From Salinivirgaceae bacterium (GTDB taxonomy: Bacteria > Bacteroidota > Bacteroidia > Bacteroidales > SZUA-534): a DNA stretch of 64,000 bases. The stretch lies in assembly GCA_017645945.1 (NCBI GenBank), contig JAGCNL010000031.1, positions 62,001-126,000 of the forward strand. The letters are read 5' to 3'. The stretch's first letter is position 1; each line of letters starts with the position of its first letter. The position numbers were made by a program, and so were the translations under genes. Shown piece by piece: positions 26,548-35,391 of the stretch. The notes beneath the pieces were generated by a model, which made no database searches, had not been told where the DNA came from, and saw only the letters and a program-made list of their open reading frames with translations.

Positions 26548-29500
26548 TTATTTCGTCTCTTTAAAGAATACCTGTGCCGATATGCTTCGACCATCGCGGA
26601 AATAATATGTTCCGTATGAATATTTTGCCTCAATATACTCATGGGCAATACCATCACGGTTGACAATCACACGCTTGATTTTCTTGTTCTGCGAGTCGTA
26701 GTTCTCGGTTGTGATGCCCTCTGGATACTGTTTCGCAAGGTCATTGAGGAAGTGGTCGCTACGTTGGCCAGTAGGAACTTCGAACGATTTTTTGTCGTCG
26801 AACGAGTTTTGTGCTGCGGCCAACTGCTCCTTGCGCTGGCGTTCTGCCTCGCTGTCAGCCAGAGCTTTAGCCTCTTTCACCTTCTTCTCGCACAGCTCAA
26901 CCTGGTCTTTCGGGTACTTCTCGTTCGGTTTTATTGCCGAAGCCGATCTGTAGAGACCGATGGCAGCCGAGTAGTCTTTAGTTTTAAATGCATTGTCAGC
27001 CAATGTTATAGCATTCTTATAATCAGCCTCAATTTTGGCAAGACGCTCCTGCTCTGCCTCTGCCTTTAAGTTGGCATTGATTTGTGCAATCTGCTGGTCG
27101 GGGTAGGTCTCGTCAGGCTTGATGGCTTTTGCTTCATTGTATAGTTTAATTGCATTGTCGTAATTGTGGGCATTGAAGGCACGGTCAGCCTCTGCCACTT
27201 TGGCCTTGTACGTGCGCACTTGGTTCTCCTGCTCGGCCTTCTGTCGGGCAGCCTCAGCCAACAGCTTGTCAATTTGCTCAATACGGCTCTGCGGATGCTG
27301 CTCGTCAGGCGATATTTGCAATGCCTGCTGATATATTGGTTTGGCATTTGCATAATCCTTCTGACTGAAAAGATTGTCGGCCTTCGAAATCAAGTCAGCA
27401 TATTGCTGGCGCTTCTGGTTCTCAGCATTTATAATATTCTGAGCCTCAGTGATTTTCTGCTTTGGATAAGCCTCGTTCGGTCTGATTGCCAAAGCCATGT
27501 TGTATGCATTGATGGCCTCGGTGTATTTCTTCTCGCCAAAATATCCGTCGGCAGTTGCAACTGCCTGATTGTATTGACGTTCCTCGTCAGCAGCTTTTGC
27601 GATAAGATTATCTATCTCCACCATTCGGTTTTTCGGATATACCTCTTCAGGTTTTACTGCTGAAGCCTGGCCATAGAGTGTTTTAGCTTGTGCATATGCC
27701 TTTGCGTTAAACTGGGCGTCGGCTTGCGAAATCAGATTGTCGTACTCTGCATTTGTTTTTGCCTCTTTCTCTGCAACAGCCTTTTGCTCTGCCAATCGTT
27801 TGTCGATTTCGGCAATTCTTTCCTTCGGATACGACTCTTCTGGCTTCAACTGCGACGCATTGACGTAGTTGTTTCGCGCCTCAGCATACTGCCCTGACGA
27901 GAATTGGTCGTCGGCAAACGAAATCAGATTAACATACTTGTCGTCTGTTGCCTTTTGTGCTGCCAGCAGCTTGTCAATCTCATCAATTTTCTGCTTCGGA
28001 TATTTCTCAGCCGCCTTCACTGCCAATGCCTGGTTGTAGAGGTTCTTCGCATCCTGGTACATCTTGATATTCAGCAAGCTGTCGCCCTTGCGTACTGCAT
28101 CGGCGTAAGCCTTGTCGCGGGCACGCTGCTGCTCCTCAGCATTCTTCATGGCAAGCAGACGGTTTGTGATGTCGTTTATGCGGTCTTGCGGATACTGCTC
28201 GGTCGGGAACACTGCCAGAGCCTCGCGATAAGCAGCCTCAGCCTCCGTCCATTTCTGATCCTTATATAATTTATCAGCCTTTGTGATGGCTGCATTATAC
28301 TGCGACTTCTTGGCAGCACTATCGGCCACCAGTCTGTCAATCTCTGCAATCTTGTCTTTCGGATACTGCTCGTTAGGCTTTAGCGACGATGCCTGCTGAT
28401 AAGCTGATTTTGCAGCCGAATATTCGTTCTTGGCGAATGCTTCGTCACCCACCTTTATGAAGCCATTGTACTTTTCGGTATTGGCCTTGTCAGCAGCCAG
28501 TTGTTTGTCGATAACGTTGATCCTTGTCTGCGGATAACTCTCGGCTGGCTTTATCTCTTTAGCCTTTACGTACTGTGTGCGTGCCTCAGTCAAATTATTC
28601 TGATTGAACAGATTATCGGCAGCGGCGATGGCATCAGCATAAGCTTTCTCAATGGCGGCCTTGTTGGCGGCATCAGCCTCCAAACCAGCAATAAGAGCGT
28701 TAAGTTCAGCAATCTTGTCCTTCGGATACTGCTCGTTGGGTTTTATGCTTGAAGCCTCGCTATATTTTCCGAGCGCAGCCTCATATTGCTTGGCTGTGAA
28801 ACTCTTGTCGGCGGCTGCTATGGCGTCTCTGTATGCCTTCTCCTTTGCGGCAAGTGCGGCATCAGCATCGTTCATGTCGCTCAAAATCTTATCGATTTGC
28901 AGCAACTGAGTTTTCGGATACTGGTCGTCCTTATATGTCAGAGCCCGCTTATAGTACGTTCTTGCATTCTCATACTGCTGGGTGTTGAAGAAACCGTCAG
29001 CCATCTGAATGTTCTTCTGATAGTTATTCTCGATGTTCTGGTTCTTGGCCAGAATCTTCTTTATGGCGCTTATCTGGTTGTCGGGATAAGGGTCGTAAGG
29101 ATCGATGTCGATAGCTTTGTCGTACAGACCGATGGCCTCATCGTAGTTTGCCTGACTGAACTGTTCATCTGCCTGAGCGATAATCTTTTCGTACATTGCT
29201 GCACGCTTTTGCTCGTAGTCCTTCATCATAGCCTTGATGCGTTTCTGCATCTCAGCGGTATAGGCCTCGTCGTAGTCGAAATCGCCCATTTTGTCAACGA
29301 ACTTTATCTTGCCGATGGGCTGCCCCATTATTGTGGCATCAAAGCCGTCGACCTCAGGCAGCAGCTCCACACTGAACTTGTAATTCCAGATTCCAACATC
29401 CTCCACAGGTACGTTGGTATTGAATTCAAGTTTTTTGCTGTAATAACCCTGCCGAGTGACTTCGAGCACTACATTTTTATTCAAATCGATGTTGAATGTG

Positions 29501-29709
29501 AATTTGCCAGTCTTGTCCGCATCATAAATTTTGTCGAGCGAACCGTCGACATACACCTTGACTTTTGAAATTGCGAAATTGTCGCGTTCGATTTTCACGG
29601 TGCCGCGAATGGTCAGATAACCCTTTACTTTTTGTGCTGAAACATTTGAGTATGAAGCAACTACAATCAAGAGCGATAGCAGTGCGGATATGATTCTTTT
29701 AAAGTTCAT
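26548..29709 (-). CDS. Secreted protein with thirteen TPR-like repeats
   Basis: A 1,053-aa exported protein. The start at 29709 gives a signal peptide ending VSAQ. Residues about 30-120 form a carboxypeptidase-regulatory-like beta domain (RGTVKIERDN...VYVDG). I count thirteen repeats of about 55-65 residues with the consensus Y-x6-AD-x2-F-x4-Y-x2-A-x3-Y-x2-A-x2-IKP-x-E-x-YP-x3-I-x-EID, long TPR-like helical hairpins. A short C-terminal domain ends in a YSYGTYYF...DGRSIS stretch. It is likely a periplasmic or surface scaffold. It is the first gene of the eight-gene minus-strand array, 18 bp before a lipoprotein gene. The regular repeats may recombine and vary in number. Confidence 0.88.
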   Translation of the reverse strand: MNFKRIISALLSLLIVVASYSNVSAQKVKGYLTIRGTVKIERDNFAISKVKVYVDGSLDKIYDADKTGKFTFNIDLNKNVVLEVTRQGYYSKKLEFNTNVPVEDVGIWNYKFSVELLPEVDGFDATIMGQPIGKIKFVDKMGDFDYDEAYTAEMQKRIKAMMKDYEQKRAAMYEKIIAQADEQFSQANYDEAIGLYDKAIDIDPYDPYPDNQISAIKKILAKNQNIENNYQKNIQMADGFFNTQQYENARTYYKRALTYKDDQYPKTQLLQIDKILSDMNDADAALAAKEKAYRDAIAAADKSFTAKQYEAALGKYSEASSIKPNEQYPKDKIAELNALIAGLEADAANKAAIEKAYADAIAAADNLFNQNNLTEARTQYVKAKEIKPAESYPQTRINVIDKQLAADKANTEKYNGFIKVGDEAFAKNEYSAAKSAYQQASSLKPNEQYPKDKIAEIDRLVADSAAKKSQYNAAITKADKLYKDQKWTEAEAAYREALAVFPTEQYPQDRINDITNRLLAMKNAEEQQRARDKAYADAVRKGDSLLNIKMYQDAKNLYNQALAVKAAEKYPKQKIDEIDKLLAAQKATDDKYVNLISFADDQFSSGQYAEARNNYVNASQLKPEESYPKERIAEIDKRLAEQKAVAEKEAKTNAEYDNLISQADAQFNAKAYAQAKTLYGQASAVKPEEVYPKNRMVEIDNLIAKAADEERQYNQAVATADGYFGEKKYTEAINAYNMALAIRPNEAYPKQKITEAQNIINAENQKRQQYADLISKADNLFSQKDYANAKPIYQQALQISPDEQHPQSRIEQIDKLLAEAARQKAEQENQVRTYKAKVAEADRAFNAHNYDNAIKLYNEAKAIKPDETYPDQQIAQINANLKAEAEQERLAKIEADYKNAITLADNAFKTKDYSAAIGLYRSASAIKPNEKYPKDQVELCEKKVKEAKALADSEAERQRKEQLAAAQNSFDDKKSFEVPTGQRSDHFLNDLAKQYPEGITTENYDSQNKKIKRVIVNRDGIAHEYIEAKYSYGTYYFRDGRSISAQVFFKETK

Positions 29710-29859
29710 TTCATTATTGTTTAAACACGGCAATATAAGAAAATAATAGTTGAAGAAATAATGCGATTTTTCAATATTTTCACTATATCTTTAGAGAAAG
29801 AAAAACGTACAAAGAGGTACGAAAGTAACGAGATGTTTAACTTTTAAAATTTTTGAGTT

Positions 29860-30093
29860 ATGAAAACCGCAGAAGACAAACAGAAAAGCAAAGAGTCGTT
29901 GGAGATTGCAGAACGCAAATTGCACAAGTCGCAGATGAAAGCAAGCAAACTCGAAAAGAAAATCCAAAAGGCTAAGAAAAACACCAGTGACGAAGCTGCC
30001 ATAAAAGGAATGAAGGACGAGTTGGAAGAAGTGCACATGAAAATGCATCAACGTTACAAAAAAGTTGAAAAAGAAAAGAAAACTGCATCATAA
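29860..30093 (+). CDS. Small lysine-rich coiled-coil protein
   Basis: A 77-aa, highly charged protein, nearly all helix with heptad-like spacing and about one third Lys; no signal peptide and no Cys. It begins 8 bases after TTTTTGAG and ends 2 bases before a strong terminator, so it is a genuine stand-alone gene. The function is unknown; nucleic-acid binding or a ribosome- or chromatin-associated role would fit the charge but is a guess. Confidence 0.7.
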   Translation: MKTAEDKQKSKESLEIAERKLHKSQMKASKLEKKIQKAKKNTSDEAAIKGMKDELEEVHMKMHQRYKKVEKEKKTAS

Positions 30094-30095
30094 TG

Positions 30096-30122
30096 AAAAA
30101 AAGCGCCTTTTGGCGCTTTTTT
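30096..30122 (+). terminator. Intrinsic terminator of the small coiled-coil gene
   Basis: AAAAAAGCGCC TTTT GGCGCTTTTTT: a perfect stem with a 4-base loop and T-run. The A-run makes it work in both directions. Confidence 0.92.
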
Positions 30123-30163
30123 ATTGTGTTACAATGATTTGGAAATTTCCTTCAATAAAAGTG

Positions 30164-30790
30164 TCAGTTATTTTCCTGTAAATATTTTTCCACACTTTGT
30201 TTAGCCTGGATTAGCGGTGAGATAATCTTTGCAATCTCACTATTCTTGATTTCCGCAACCTTCTGATTGTTAACGCCATTCGGCTTTAAATCCTCATAAT
30301 ATGAATATCTGCTTGGGTTAGAATCAGGTATGCTGTATTTCAATAAAAGCAGTTTTTTACTGCGACTATTGTATAAGAATCCTAATCCTCCGTCAGCAAT
30401 ATAATTAATTGTAAAATTCCGACTTTGATTTGTAATGTCAGCGCAGATCTGCCTTAAAACAAGTACCACACTATCTATTTGACTGACATTTAGATAATAG
30501 GCGGCACGAGTGTACATTAGCATCTTACTCTGACTGAGACTGTAGCCGTCTCCCGCAATCATAATAGTGCCAACTTTTTTCGTTTTATCCGCTTCATCTA
30601 TCAACACGGTGCCAAATATCTCCACATCGCTGCCCAAATACTCGTAGACATTGATGCTCTTATAGTAAATAGAGTTTTGCAGGAAATTATCCGCGTCAGT
30701 TTCTTGCCTGACTTTACTTACAATGGCATTCTGAGCAAAAACAGATGATGATACCAAAAGTACCACACAAGTCAATAATAAATTTTTCAT
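30164..30790 (-). CDS. Secreted protein of unknown function
   Basis: A 208-aa protein with a signal peptide ending VFAQ. It has no lipobox or membrane segment. The centre has a beta-rich region (DVEIFGTVLIDEA, TIMIAGDGYSLSQ), and the C-terminus is helical. No domain is recognised. It is transcribed alone from a good promoter and is convergent with the coiled-coil gene. Confidence 0.72.
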   Translation of the reverse strand: MKNLLLTCVVLLVSSSVFAQNAIVSKVRQETDADNFLQNSIYYKSINVYEYLGSDVEIFGTVLIDEADKTKKVGTIMIAGDGYSLSQSKMLMYTRAAYYLNVSQIDSVVLVLRQICADITNQSRNFTINYIADGGLGFLYNSRSKKLLLLKYSIPDSNPSRYSYYEDLKPNGVNNQKVAEIKNSEIAKIISPLIQAKQSVEKYLQENN

Positions 30791-30832
30791 AATTTGTTGT
30801 TTATAAGTTTGTTATTAATTAATTCACCTTAG

Positions 30833-30840
30833 CAAAGGTA
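30833..30840 (-). promoter_or_regulatory. Predicted -7 box of the secreted-protein gene
   Basis: TACCTTTG on the minus strand is an exact TAnnTTTG, with ATTG 19 bases upstream (30860-30863) as a near -33 box. Confidence 0.55.
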
Positions 30841-30933
30841 GCAAAATAAATATCAACGTCAATAACAATCAGCGCATTCCGTCTAATCCACGTTTCCATT
30901 AGCTGTCGGGTTGTGTTCCAAATGGGTGGGCAC

Positions 30934-30963
30934 AAAAAAAAGCCGCTCTTGCGGAGCGGCTTT
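30934..30963 (-). terminator. Terminator of the rpsF-rpsR-rplI operon
   Basis: The perfect 10-bp stem AAAGCCGCTC / GAGCGGCTTT with a 5-base loop is followed on the minus strand by a T-run, 24 bp after the rplI stop. Confidence 0.92.
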
Positions 30964-30986
30964 CATCTATCGAATTGTGTTTCAGA

Positions 30987-31433
30987 TTATTCTGCAACAA
31001 CCTCGAACGGCAACTCGAACTCAACCTCTTTGTGGAGTTTGATTTTGGCAACATACTTGCCAAGCTCTTTGATGTTGTCGCCCTTAACGAGAATGCACTT
31101 GCGGTCAACGTCAACACCTTGTTTCTGAATTGCTTCAGCAAGCTGGATGTTGTTGACAGAACCGAAGATTTTACCATTCGAGCTGGCTTTTGTGCCGATA
31201 ACGATGGTAAGAGCCTCGATTTGGCTGCGCAATGCAATTGCATCGTTTTTGATTTTCTCCTCTTTGTGAGCACGTTGCTTCTTGTTCTCTGCCAAAATCT
31301 TCTTGGCAGCGTTAGTAGCAACAATTGCCATACCCTGAGGAATCAGATAGTTACGTCCGTAGCCGTCTTTAACGGTAACGATGTCGTCTTTGTATCCTAA
31401 ATTTGGAACGTTCTGTTTCAAAATAATTTCCAT
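30987..31433 (-). CDS. rplI: 50S ribosomal protein L9
   Basis: A two-domain L9: the N-terminal rRNA-binding domain (MEIILKQNVPNLGYKDDIV, VKDGYGRNYLIPQGMA), the long connecting helix (about 40-75) and the C-terminal domain (KIFGSVNNIQLAEAI). 148 aa. Last gene of the operon, 14 bp after rpsR. Confidence 0.97.
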   Translation of the reverse strand: MEIILKQNVPNLGYKDDIVTVKDGYGRNYLIPQGMAIVATNAAKKILAENKKQRAHKEEKIKNDAIALRSQIEALTIVIGTKASSNGKIFGSVNNIQLAEAIQKQGVDVDRKCILVKGDNIKELGKYVAKIKLHKEVEFELPFEVVAE

Positions 31434-31447
31434 ATCCTATCCTCCTA

Positions 31448-31717
31448 TTATTTAAGCATATCAGTTACATATGGAAGCAAAGCCAAGTGGCGAGCACGTT
31501 TGATGGCCGTAGCCACCTTGCGCTGATACTTCAGCGATGTTCCGGTGATGCGACGCGGAAGAATCTTGCCCTGCTCGTTCAGGAAACGTTTCAGGAACTC
31601 TGGATCCTTGTAGTCGATGTACTTGATTTTGTTCTTTTTGAAACGGCAGTATTTTTTCTTCTTGATTTCTACTGTCGGCGGGGTAAGATACCTGATTTCT
31701 GATGAATTCTGTGACAT
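31448..31717 (-). CDS. rpsR: 30S ribosomal protein S18
   Basis: Small-subunit protein that pairs with S6. Hallmarks: [40 protein letters not shown] and [11 protein letters not shown]. 89 aa. It lies between rpsF (3-bp gap) and rplI. Confidence 0.97.
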   Translation of the reverse strand: MSQNSSEIRYLTPPTVEIKKKKYCRFKKNKIKYIDYKDPEFLKRFLNEQGKILPRRITGTSLKYQRKVATAIKRARHLALLPYVTDMLK

Positions 31718-31720
31718 GGC

Positions 31721-32071
31721 TTATTCCTCCTTCTTAGCTTCAGATTTTAAACTTCTTTTCTTGTTTGCGTACTCAACAGCAAACTTGTCCATCTTCATGG
31801 TGAGGAAACGCATGATGCGCTCGTCACGGCGATACTCGGTCTCGAGTTTGCCGATGATGTTACCCTCGCCCTTGAATTCTACCAAATAGTAGAAACCTGT
31901 GGATTTTTTCTGAATTGGATAAGCCAATTTCCTGAGGCCCCAGTCCTCCTCGTAAACGATTTCACCTCCCATATCGGTGATAACGCCTTTGAATTTGTCA
32001 ACCGCTTCCTTCATCTGTGGTGCAGACAAAACGGGATTTGCAATGAAAACGGTCTCGTAACTGTTTGACAT
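31721..32071 (-). CDS. rpsF: 30S ribosomal protein S6
   Basis: Small-subunit protein with the S6 ferredoxin-like fold: [27 protein letters not shown] and [13 protein letters not shown]. 116 aa with the usual acidic/basic C-terminal tail. First gene of the operon; S6 and S18 form a complex, and in many bacteria they autoregulate this operon. Confidence 0.97.
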   Translation of the reverse strand: MSNSYETVFIANPVLSAPQMKEAVDKFKGVITDMGGEIVYEEDWGLRKLAYPIQKKSTGFYYLVEFKGEGNIIGKLETEYRRDERIMRFLTMKMDKFAVEYANKKRSLKSEAKKEE

Positions 32072-32105
32072 AAATTTAAATTTTTATTTGTTAAAAATCG
32101 AGGTG

Positions 32106-32136
32106 CAAAAGTACAGTTTGATTTTGATTTTGCAAA
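32106..32136 (-). promoter_or_regulatory. Promoter of the rpsF-rpsR-rplI operon
   Basis: On the minus strand TTTG (32133-32136), then 19 bases, then TACTTTTG (32106-32113): a full match to the Bacteroidota -33/-7 consensus. Confidence 0.85.
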
Positions 32137-32172
32137 CATTGAACGCCAGTTTTTTATTTATGTTTTTGTCAA

Positions 32173-34611
32173 TCAAAAATTCACGTTCAGCTTCACATTG
32201 AAACGGCGGCCTGTGAGCGAGTTTTCGACGGCATACTGGCGGTTGGCAAAGTCAGTCACCCACTCAAACGAAGCCACGTTGCGGCGGTCTATGACGTTGA
32301 GCACCTCGGCGCAAATCCACGCTTCCTTAACGTAATAGAACGGATTGCTCTTTGAGTAGGTCTTTTGACTGTTTTTCAAGCTTTTAGAGAATCCCAAATC
32401 AACGCGCTCATACGATGACATTCGGCCTGTGGCCATATAGCGCGGCGAATGCGGCGGACCGAACGGAAGACGCGAGCCGTAGCTGATTTGCAAATGCACC
32501 TTATAATCAGGGTTGCCAGGGAAATAGTCCTGGAAGAACATGCTGATGTTCACTCGCTGGTCGGTGGGACGCGGAATGTAGCCTGGATAAGTGGTGTATT
32601 CGTTGCCTTTGTCATCGGTACGCACCCACACGTCGTCGCGGATGTCCTCTTCAGTCTGCATCAGCGACAAGCTAAACCACGAATCAACACCTTTCACAAA
32701 CTCGCCGTTGATTTTCATATCGAGTCCCACGGCGTACCCGTCGGCATCGTTGCGGCCTGAATAGATGGTGCGCAAGTTGTCGATATGGTACGATATTAGG
32801 TCGGTTAACTTCTTGTAATATAGCTCAGTAATGAATTTAAACGGACGGTTCCAAACTCTGAAATTCCAATCAGCGCCAGCCACAAAATGCAGCGATTTCT
32901 GTGCTTTGATGTCCTCGTTGATGCGGCCGTCGGTCATTCGCATCTCCTTGTAAAATGGTGATTGATAGTAATATCCACCCGAAAGTTTGAACACCACATC
33001 GCGATGCCAGTTGGGTTTGTACGACAGGCTCACGCGGGGCGAAATGAGCAGCTCCTCATTGAACGTCCAATAGTTGGCGCGCAGCCCCAAGGTCAGGTGC
33101 ATCTCCGCCGAGTCGAGCATAAACTGGAAAACATCCTGCACGTAAGCCTGTAACCTGTTGGATTTGACGCTGTTGCCTGCCCGAAGGCTGTAATTCATAC
33201 TAACCTTGTCGGGGAAATGCGGCATTGAGTAGCCCGCTGAATCAATCATTGTCCATTCCGAAAGGTTGTCGTCAATCTGCTGGCGCTGAGCCGACAAACC
33301 CCAATTCAGGAAATGGTTGCCGCTACTGAACATGCCCTTGTGCTCTACGCTTAACACTTTGGCATCGAGATAGTTGCGCCCGTGGTTACGGAATGCGCCA
33401 ATGCCAATGGTGCTCACGCTGTCGCCATACGACGCTGTGCCGACGGCATTATCTACCTCATTTATAAAGTATTCGCTCAAAATGTCATAAGTCTCGCTCT
33501 CGTGTGTTGTGAAAGCCGAAGCCGTGAGTTTCAGGCTGAAGCCATCGCTGACATTGAAATCGGCCGAGAAAGCACCAGTGTAGGTGTTAAATGCGTCTTT
33601 TTCAGCACCTTCGAAGAACATCCGCAATTCCATTGGTTGGTTGAAAAGACCGAATTTGGTGCGGCGGTTGCGCGGCAGAAAATTGTAGACATTGCTCGAG
33701 CAGTTACCCAAGAATCCCAGCTCAATGCGGTCAGTCAGGTCGAACGAGAGATATGTCTGAAAATCAATGAATCGCGGATCATAGTCGCCCGATGTCTCAA
33801 GCGAGTTGAGCAGATATTTGTTGCGCTTGTAGCGGATGCCCGAAATGTGGTGGAAACGGTGGTTGAAGCTGTCGCCGTGGAGCATCACCGAACCGCCGAA
33901 AAGGCTGCCGGATGCCGCTCCGCCCCACCCTGCCGGACGCTTATATTTAATGTCGAGCACTGACGACATCTTGTCGCCGTACTTGGCATCGAAACCGCCA
34001 GCCGAAAAGAGCAGCGACGACACCATATCGCTATTCACAAAACTCAAACCCTCCTGCTCGCCCGAGCGCACCAGGAAAGGCCGATAGACCTCTATCCCAT
34101 TGACATACACAAGGTTCTCGTCGAAACTGCCGCCGCGCACCGAGTACTGCGAACTCAACTCGTTGTTGGCCGCCACGCCAGGCATCGTCTTAATCAGGCT
34201 CTCAATGCTTCCCGAGGCGTCAGGCAGCACACCCATCACCTTCGGATTCAGTCGCGTAAGCGTGCTCTTGCGCACCTGGACGTCCTCAACCGTCACTTGC
34301 TCAAGCTCCTGCGAGGTGGCAATCAAATCGACATCGAGACGGCGCTGCTGACCTTCGGCAAGCATCACCTGCTCCCAGCGCGTCTGGTAGCCAATCATCG
34401 AAAACGACACATAAACCGATTTACCCGAAGCGACGTTGAGCCGGTACTCGCCGTTCTGGTCGGTGGCCGTGCCAGCTTCGTTGTCCTTCAGCACAACGTT
34501 CACAAATTCAAGCGGTTCGCCCGACTGGTTGGTGACGCGTCCGAAAATGCAGGTCTGCGCTGAAACCGCGCCTGCCGCCAATATCAATAATGCGACTAAA
34601 AAACTTCTCAC
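32173..34611 (-). CDS. TonB-dependent outer-membrane receptor with carboxypeptidase-regulatory-like N-terminus
   Basis: An energised outer-membrane importer of 812 aa. Signal peptide to about residue 18, then a carboxypeptidase-D-regulatory-like domain (about 22-100: IFGRVTNQSGEPLEFVNV), a plug domain (about 115-225: SIESLIKTMPGVAANNE, YSVRGGSFDENLVYVNGIEV) and a 22-strand-type barrel ending in NVKLNVNF. It lacks the VVVxGYG SusC signature and has no SusD partner, so it is not a typical glycan receptor. The substrate is unknown. It stands alone between the ribosomal operon and yjbQ. Confidence 0.9.
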   Translation of the reverse strand: MRSFLVALLILAAGAVSAQTCIFGRVTNQSGEPLEFVNVVLKDNEAGTATDQNGEYRLNVASGKSVYVSFSMIGYQTRWEQVMLAEGQQRRLDVDLIATSQELEQVTVEDVQVRKSTLTRLNPKVMGVLPDASGSIESLIKTMPGVAANNELSSQYSVRGGSFDENLVYVNGIEVYRPFLVRSGEQEGLSFVNSDMVSSLLFSAGGFDAKYGDKMSSVLDIKYKRPAGWGGAASGSLFGGSVMLHGDSFNHRFHHISGIRYKRNKYLLNSLETSGDYDPRFIDFQTYLSFDLTDRIELGFLGNCSSNVYNFLPRNRRTKFGLFNQPMELRMFFEGAEKDAFNTYTGAFSADFNVSDGFSLKLTASAFTTHESETYDILSEYFINEVDNAVGTASYGDSVSTIGIGAFRNHGRNYLDAKVLSVEHKGMFSSGNHFLNWGLSAQRQQIDDNLSEWTMIDSAGYSMPHFPDKVSMNYSLRAGNSVKSNRLQAYVQDVFQFMLDSAEMHLTLGLRANYWTFNEELLISPRVSLSYKPNWHRDVVFKLSGGYYYQSPFYKEMRMTDGRINEDIKAQKSLHFVAGADWNFRVWNRPFKFITELYYKKLTDLISYHIDNLRTIYSGRNDADGYAVGLDMKINGEFVKGVDSWFSLSLMQTEEDIRDDVWVRTDDKGNEYTTYPGYIPRPTDQRVNISMFFQDYFPGNPDYKVHLQISYGSRLPFGPPHSPRYMATGRMSSYERVDLGFSKSLKNSQKTYSKSNPFYYVKEAWICAEVLNVIDRRNVASFEWVTDFANRQYAVENSLTGRRFNVKLNVNF

Positions 34612-34626
34612 AAAGGCGATTTTGGT

Positions 34627-34634
34627 GCAAAAAT
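34627..34634 (-). promoter_or_regulatory. Predicted -7 box of the TonB receptor gene
   Basis: TATTTTTG on the minus strand, only 15 bases before the ATG, implying a leader of about ten bases or fewer. No -33 match. Confidence 0.4.
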
Positions 34635-34798
34635 AAACATCTTAAACAAAGTTCGTCGCTTACCGCCGACTATCGGTAAACAGAAACTCAACAATCGGCA
34701 AAATATTGTTGGAAGACGGCGTATTATTAAATCAAATTTCTATATTTAGAAAAGATTTAAAAACAAGAATATGTATAATTAATCAAAAGAGACTCAAT

Positions 34799-35209
34799 AT
34801 GGTAACACAATTTCAAATCACATTGCCCAACTACCGCAGGGGCTATCATCTGATTACCGGCACCATTGTCCAGAACTTGCCCGAACTGCCCGAGAGCGGA
34901 CTGCTGCACCTGATGATTCAGCACACATCGGCCGCGCTGTCGATTAACGAGAACGCCGACCCTGCCGTCCGCACCGATTTCGAGTATGTTTTCGACAAAC
35001 TCATTCCCGAACGCGACCCCAACTACACCCACGACACCGAAGGCGCCGACGACATGCCAGCTCACATCAAGGCATCGATGATTGGACCATCGGTAACCAT
35101 CCCAATCACCAACCACAAGTTGAATCTGGGAACATGGCAGGGCATCTATCTCTGCGAGTTCCGCAACTATGGCGGCCGCCGGAATATTTTCGGAACGATT
35201 TTAAGTTGA
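34799..35209 (+). CDS. YjbQ/UPF0047 family protein
   Basis: A small beta-barrel protein of 136 aa. Family marks are GLLHLMIQHTSAALSINENAD, which includes the conserved His, and the C-terminal GTWQGIYLCEFR. Members show weak thiamin-phosphate-synthase activity, but the true role is unsettled. The start is set at 34799 (MVTQFQI), where family similarity begins; an open extension to 34706 is unlikely. Single gene with a strong terminator downstream. Confidence 0.92.
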   Translation: MVTQFQITLPNYRRGYHLITGTIVQNLPELPESGLLHLMIQHTSAALSINENADPAVRTDFEYVFDKLIPERDPNYTHDTEGADDMPAHIKASMIGPSVTIPITNHKLNLGTWQGIYLCEFRNYGGRRNIFGTILS

Positions 35210-35232
35210 ATTAACCACGAAACACGTGAAAT

Positions 35233-35250
35233 CCCGATAGCTATCGGGAA
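35233..35250. repeat. Perfect 18-bp palindrome downstream of yjbQ
   Basis: TCCCGATAG directly abuts its exact complement CTATCGGGA. It lies between the yjbQ stop and its terminator and has no loop, so it is more like a protein-binding site than a transcript hairpin. Confidence 0.6.
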
Positions 35251-35258
35251 CGGAATTA

Positions 35259-35283
35259 AAGCAACCTAACGGTTGCTTTTTTT
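35259..35283 (+). terminator. yjbQ intrinsic terminator
   Basis: AAAGCAACC TAAC GGTTGCTTT followed by T: a perfect 9-bp stem. Confidence 0.9.
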
Positions 35284-35294
35284 ATGGCCAACAC

Positions 35295-35390
35295 CAAAAA
35301 ATCCCTCAATGAGGGATTTTTTTTGTGGTTTCCCCCCCCCAATGAGGGATATTTTTAATGGTTTTCCTCCCTCAATGAGGGATTGCGACC
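35295..35390. repeat. Three tandem hairpin units built on CCCTCAATGAGGG
   Basis: The core ATCCCTCAATGAGGGAT occurs at 35301-35317, again in degenerate form with a nine-C tract replacing the left arm (35332-35350), and a third time at 35367-35382, with a period of about 33 bp. The first copy is flanked by A- and T-runs and works as a bidirectional terminator. The array separates convergent yjbQ and the RDD gene. Confidence 0.75.
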
Positions 35391-35391
35391 T

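Noticed and set aside
28786..29568. Plus-strand frame of 260 codons with hydrophobic stretches
   Set aside because: Antisense to the TPR gene; the periodic hydrophobicity is a by-product of the repeats.
35331..35340. Nine-C tract as a phase-variation switch
   Set aside because: It lies between genes and within a hairpin unit, not in a coding frame or between promoter boxes; variation could still occur but would not obviously switch a gene.
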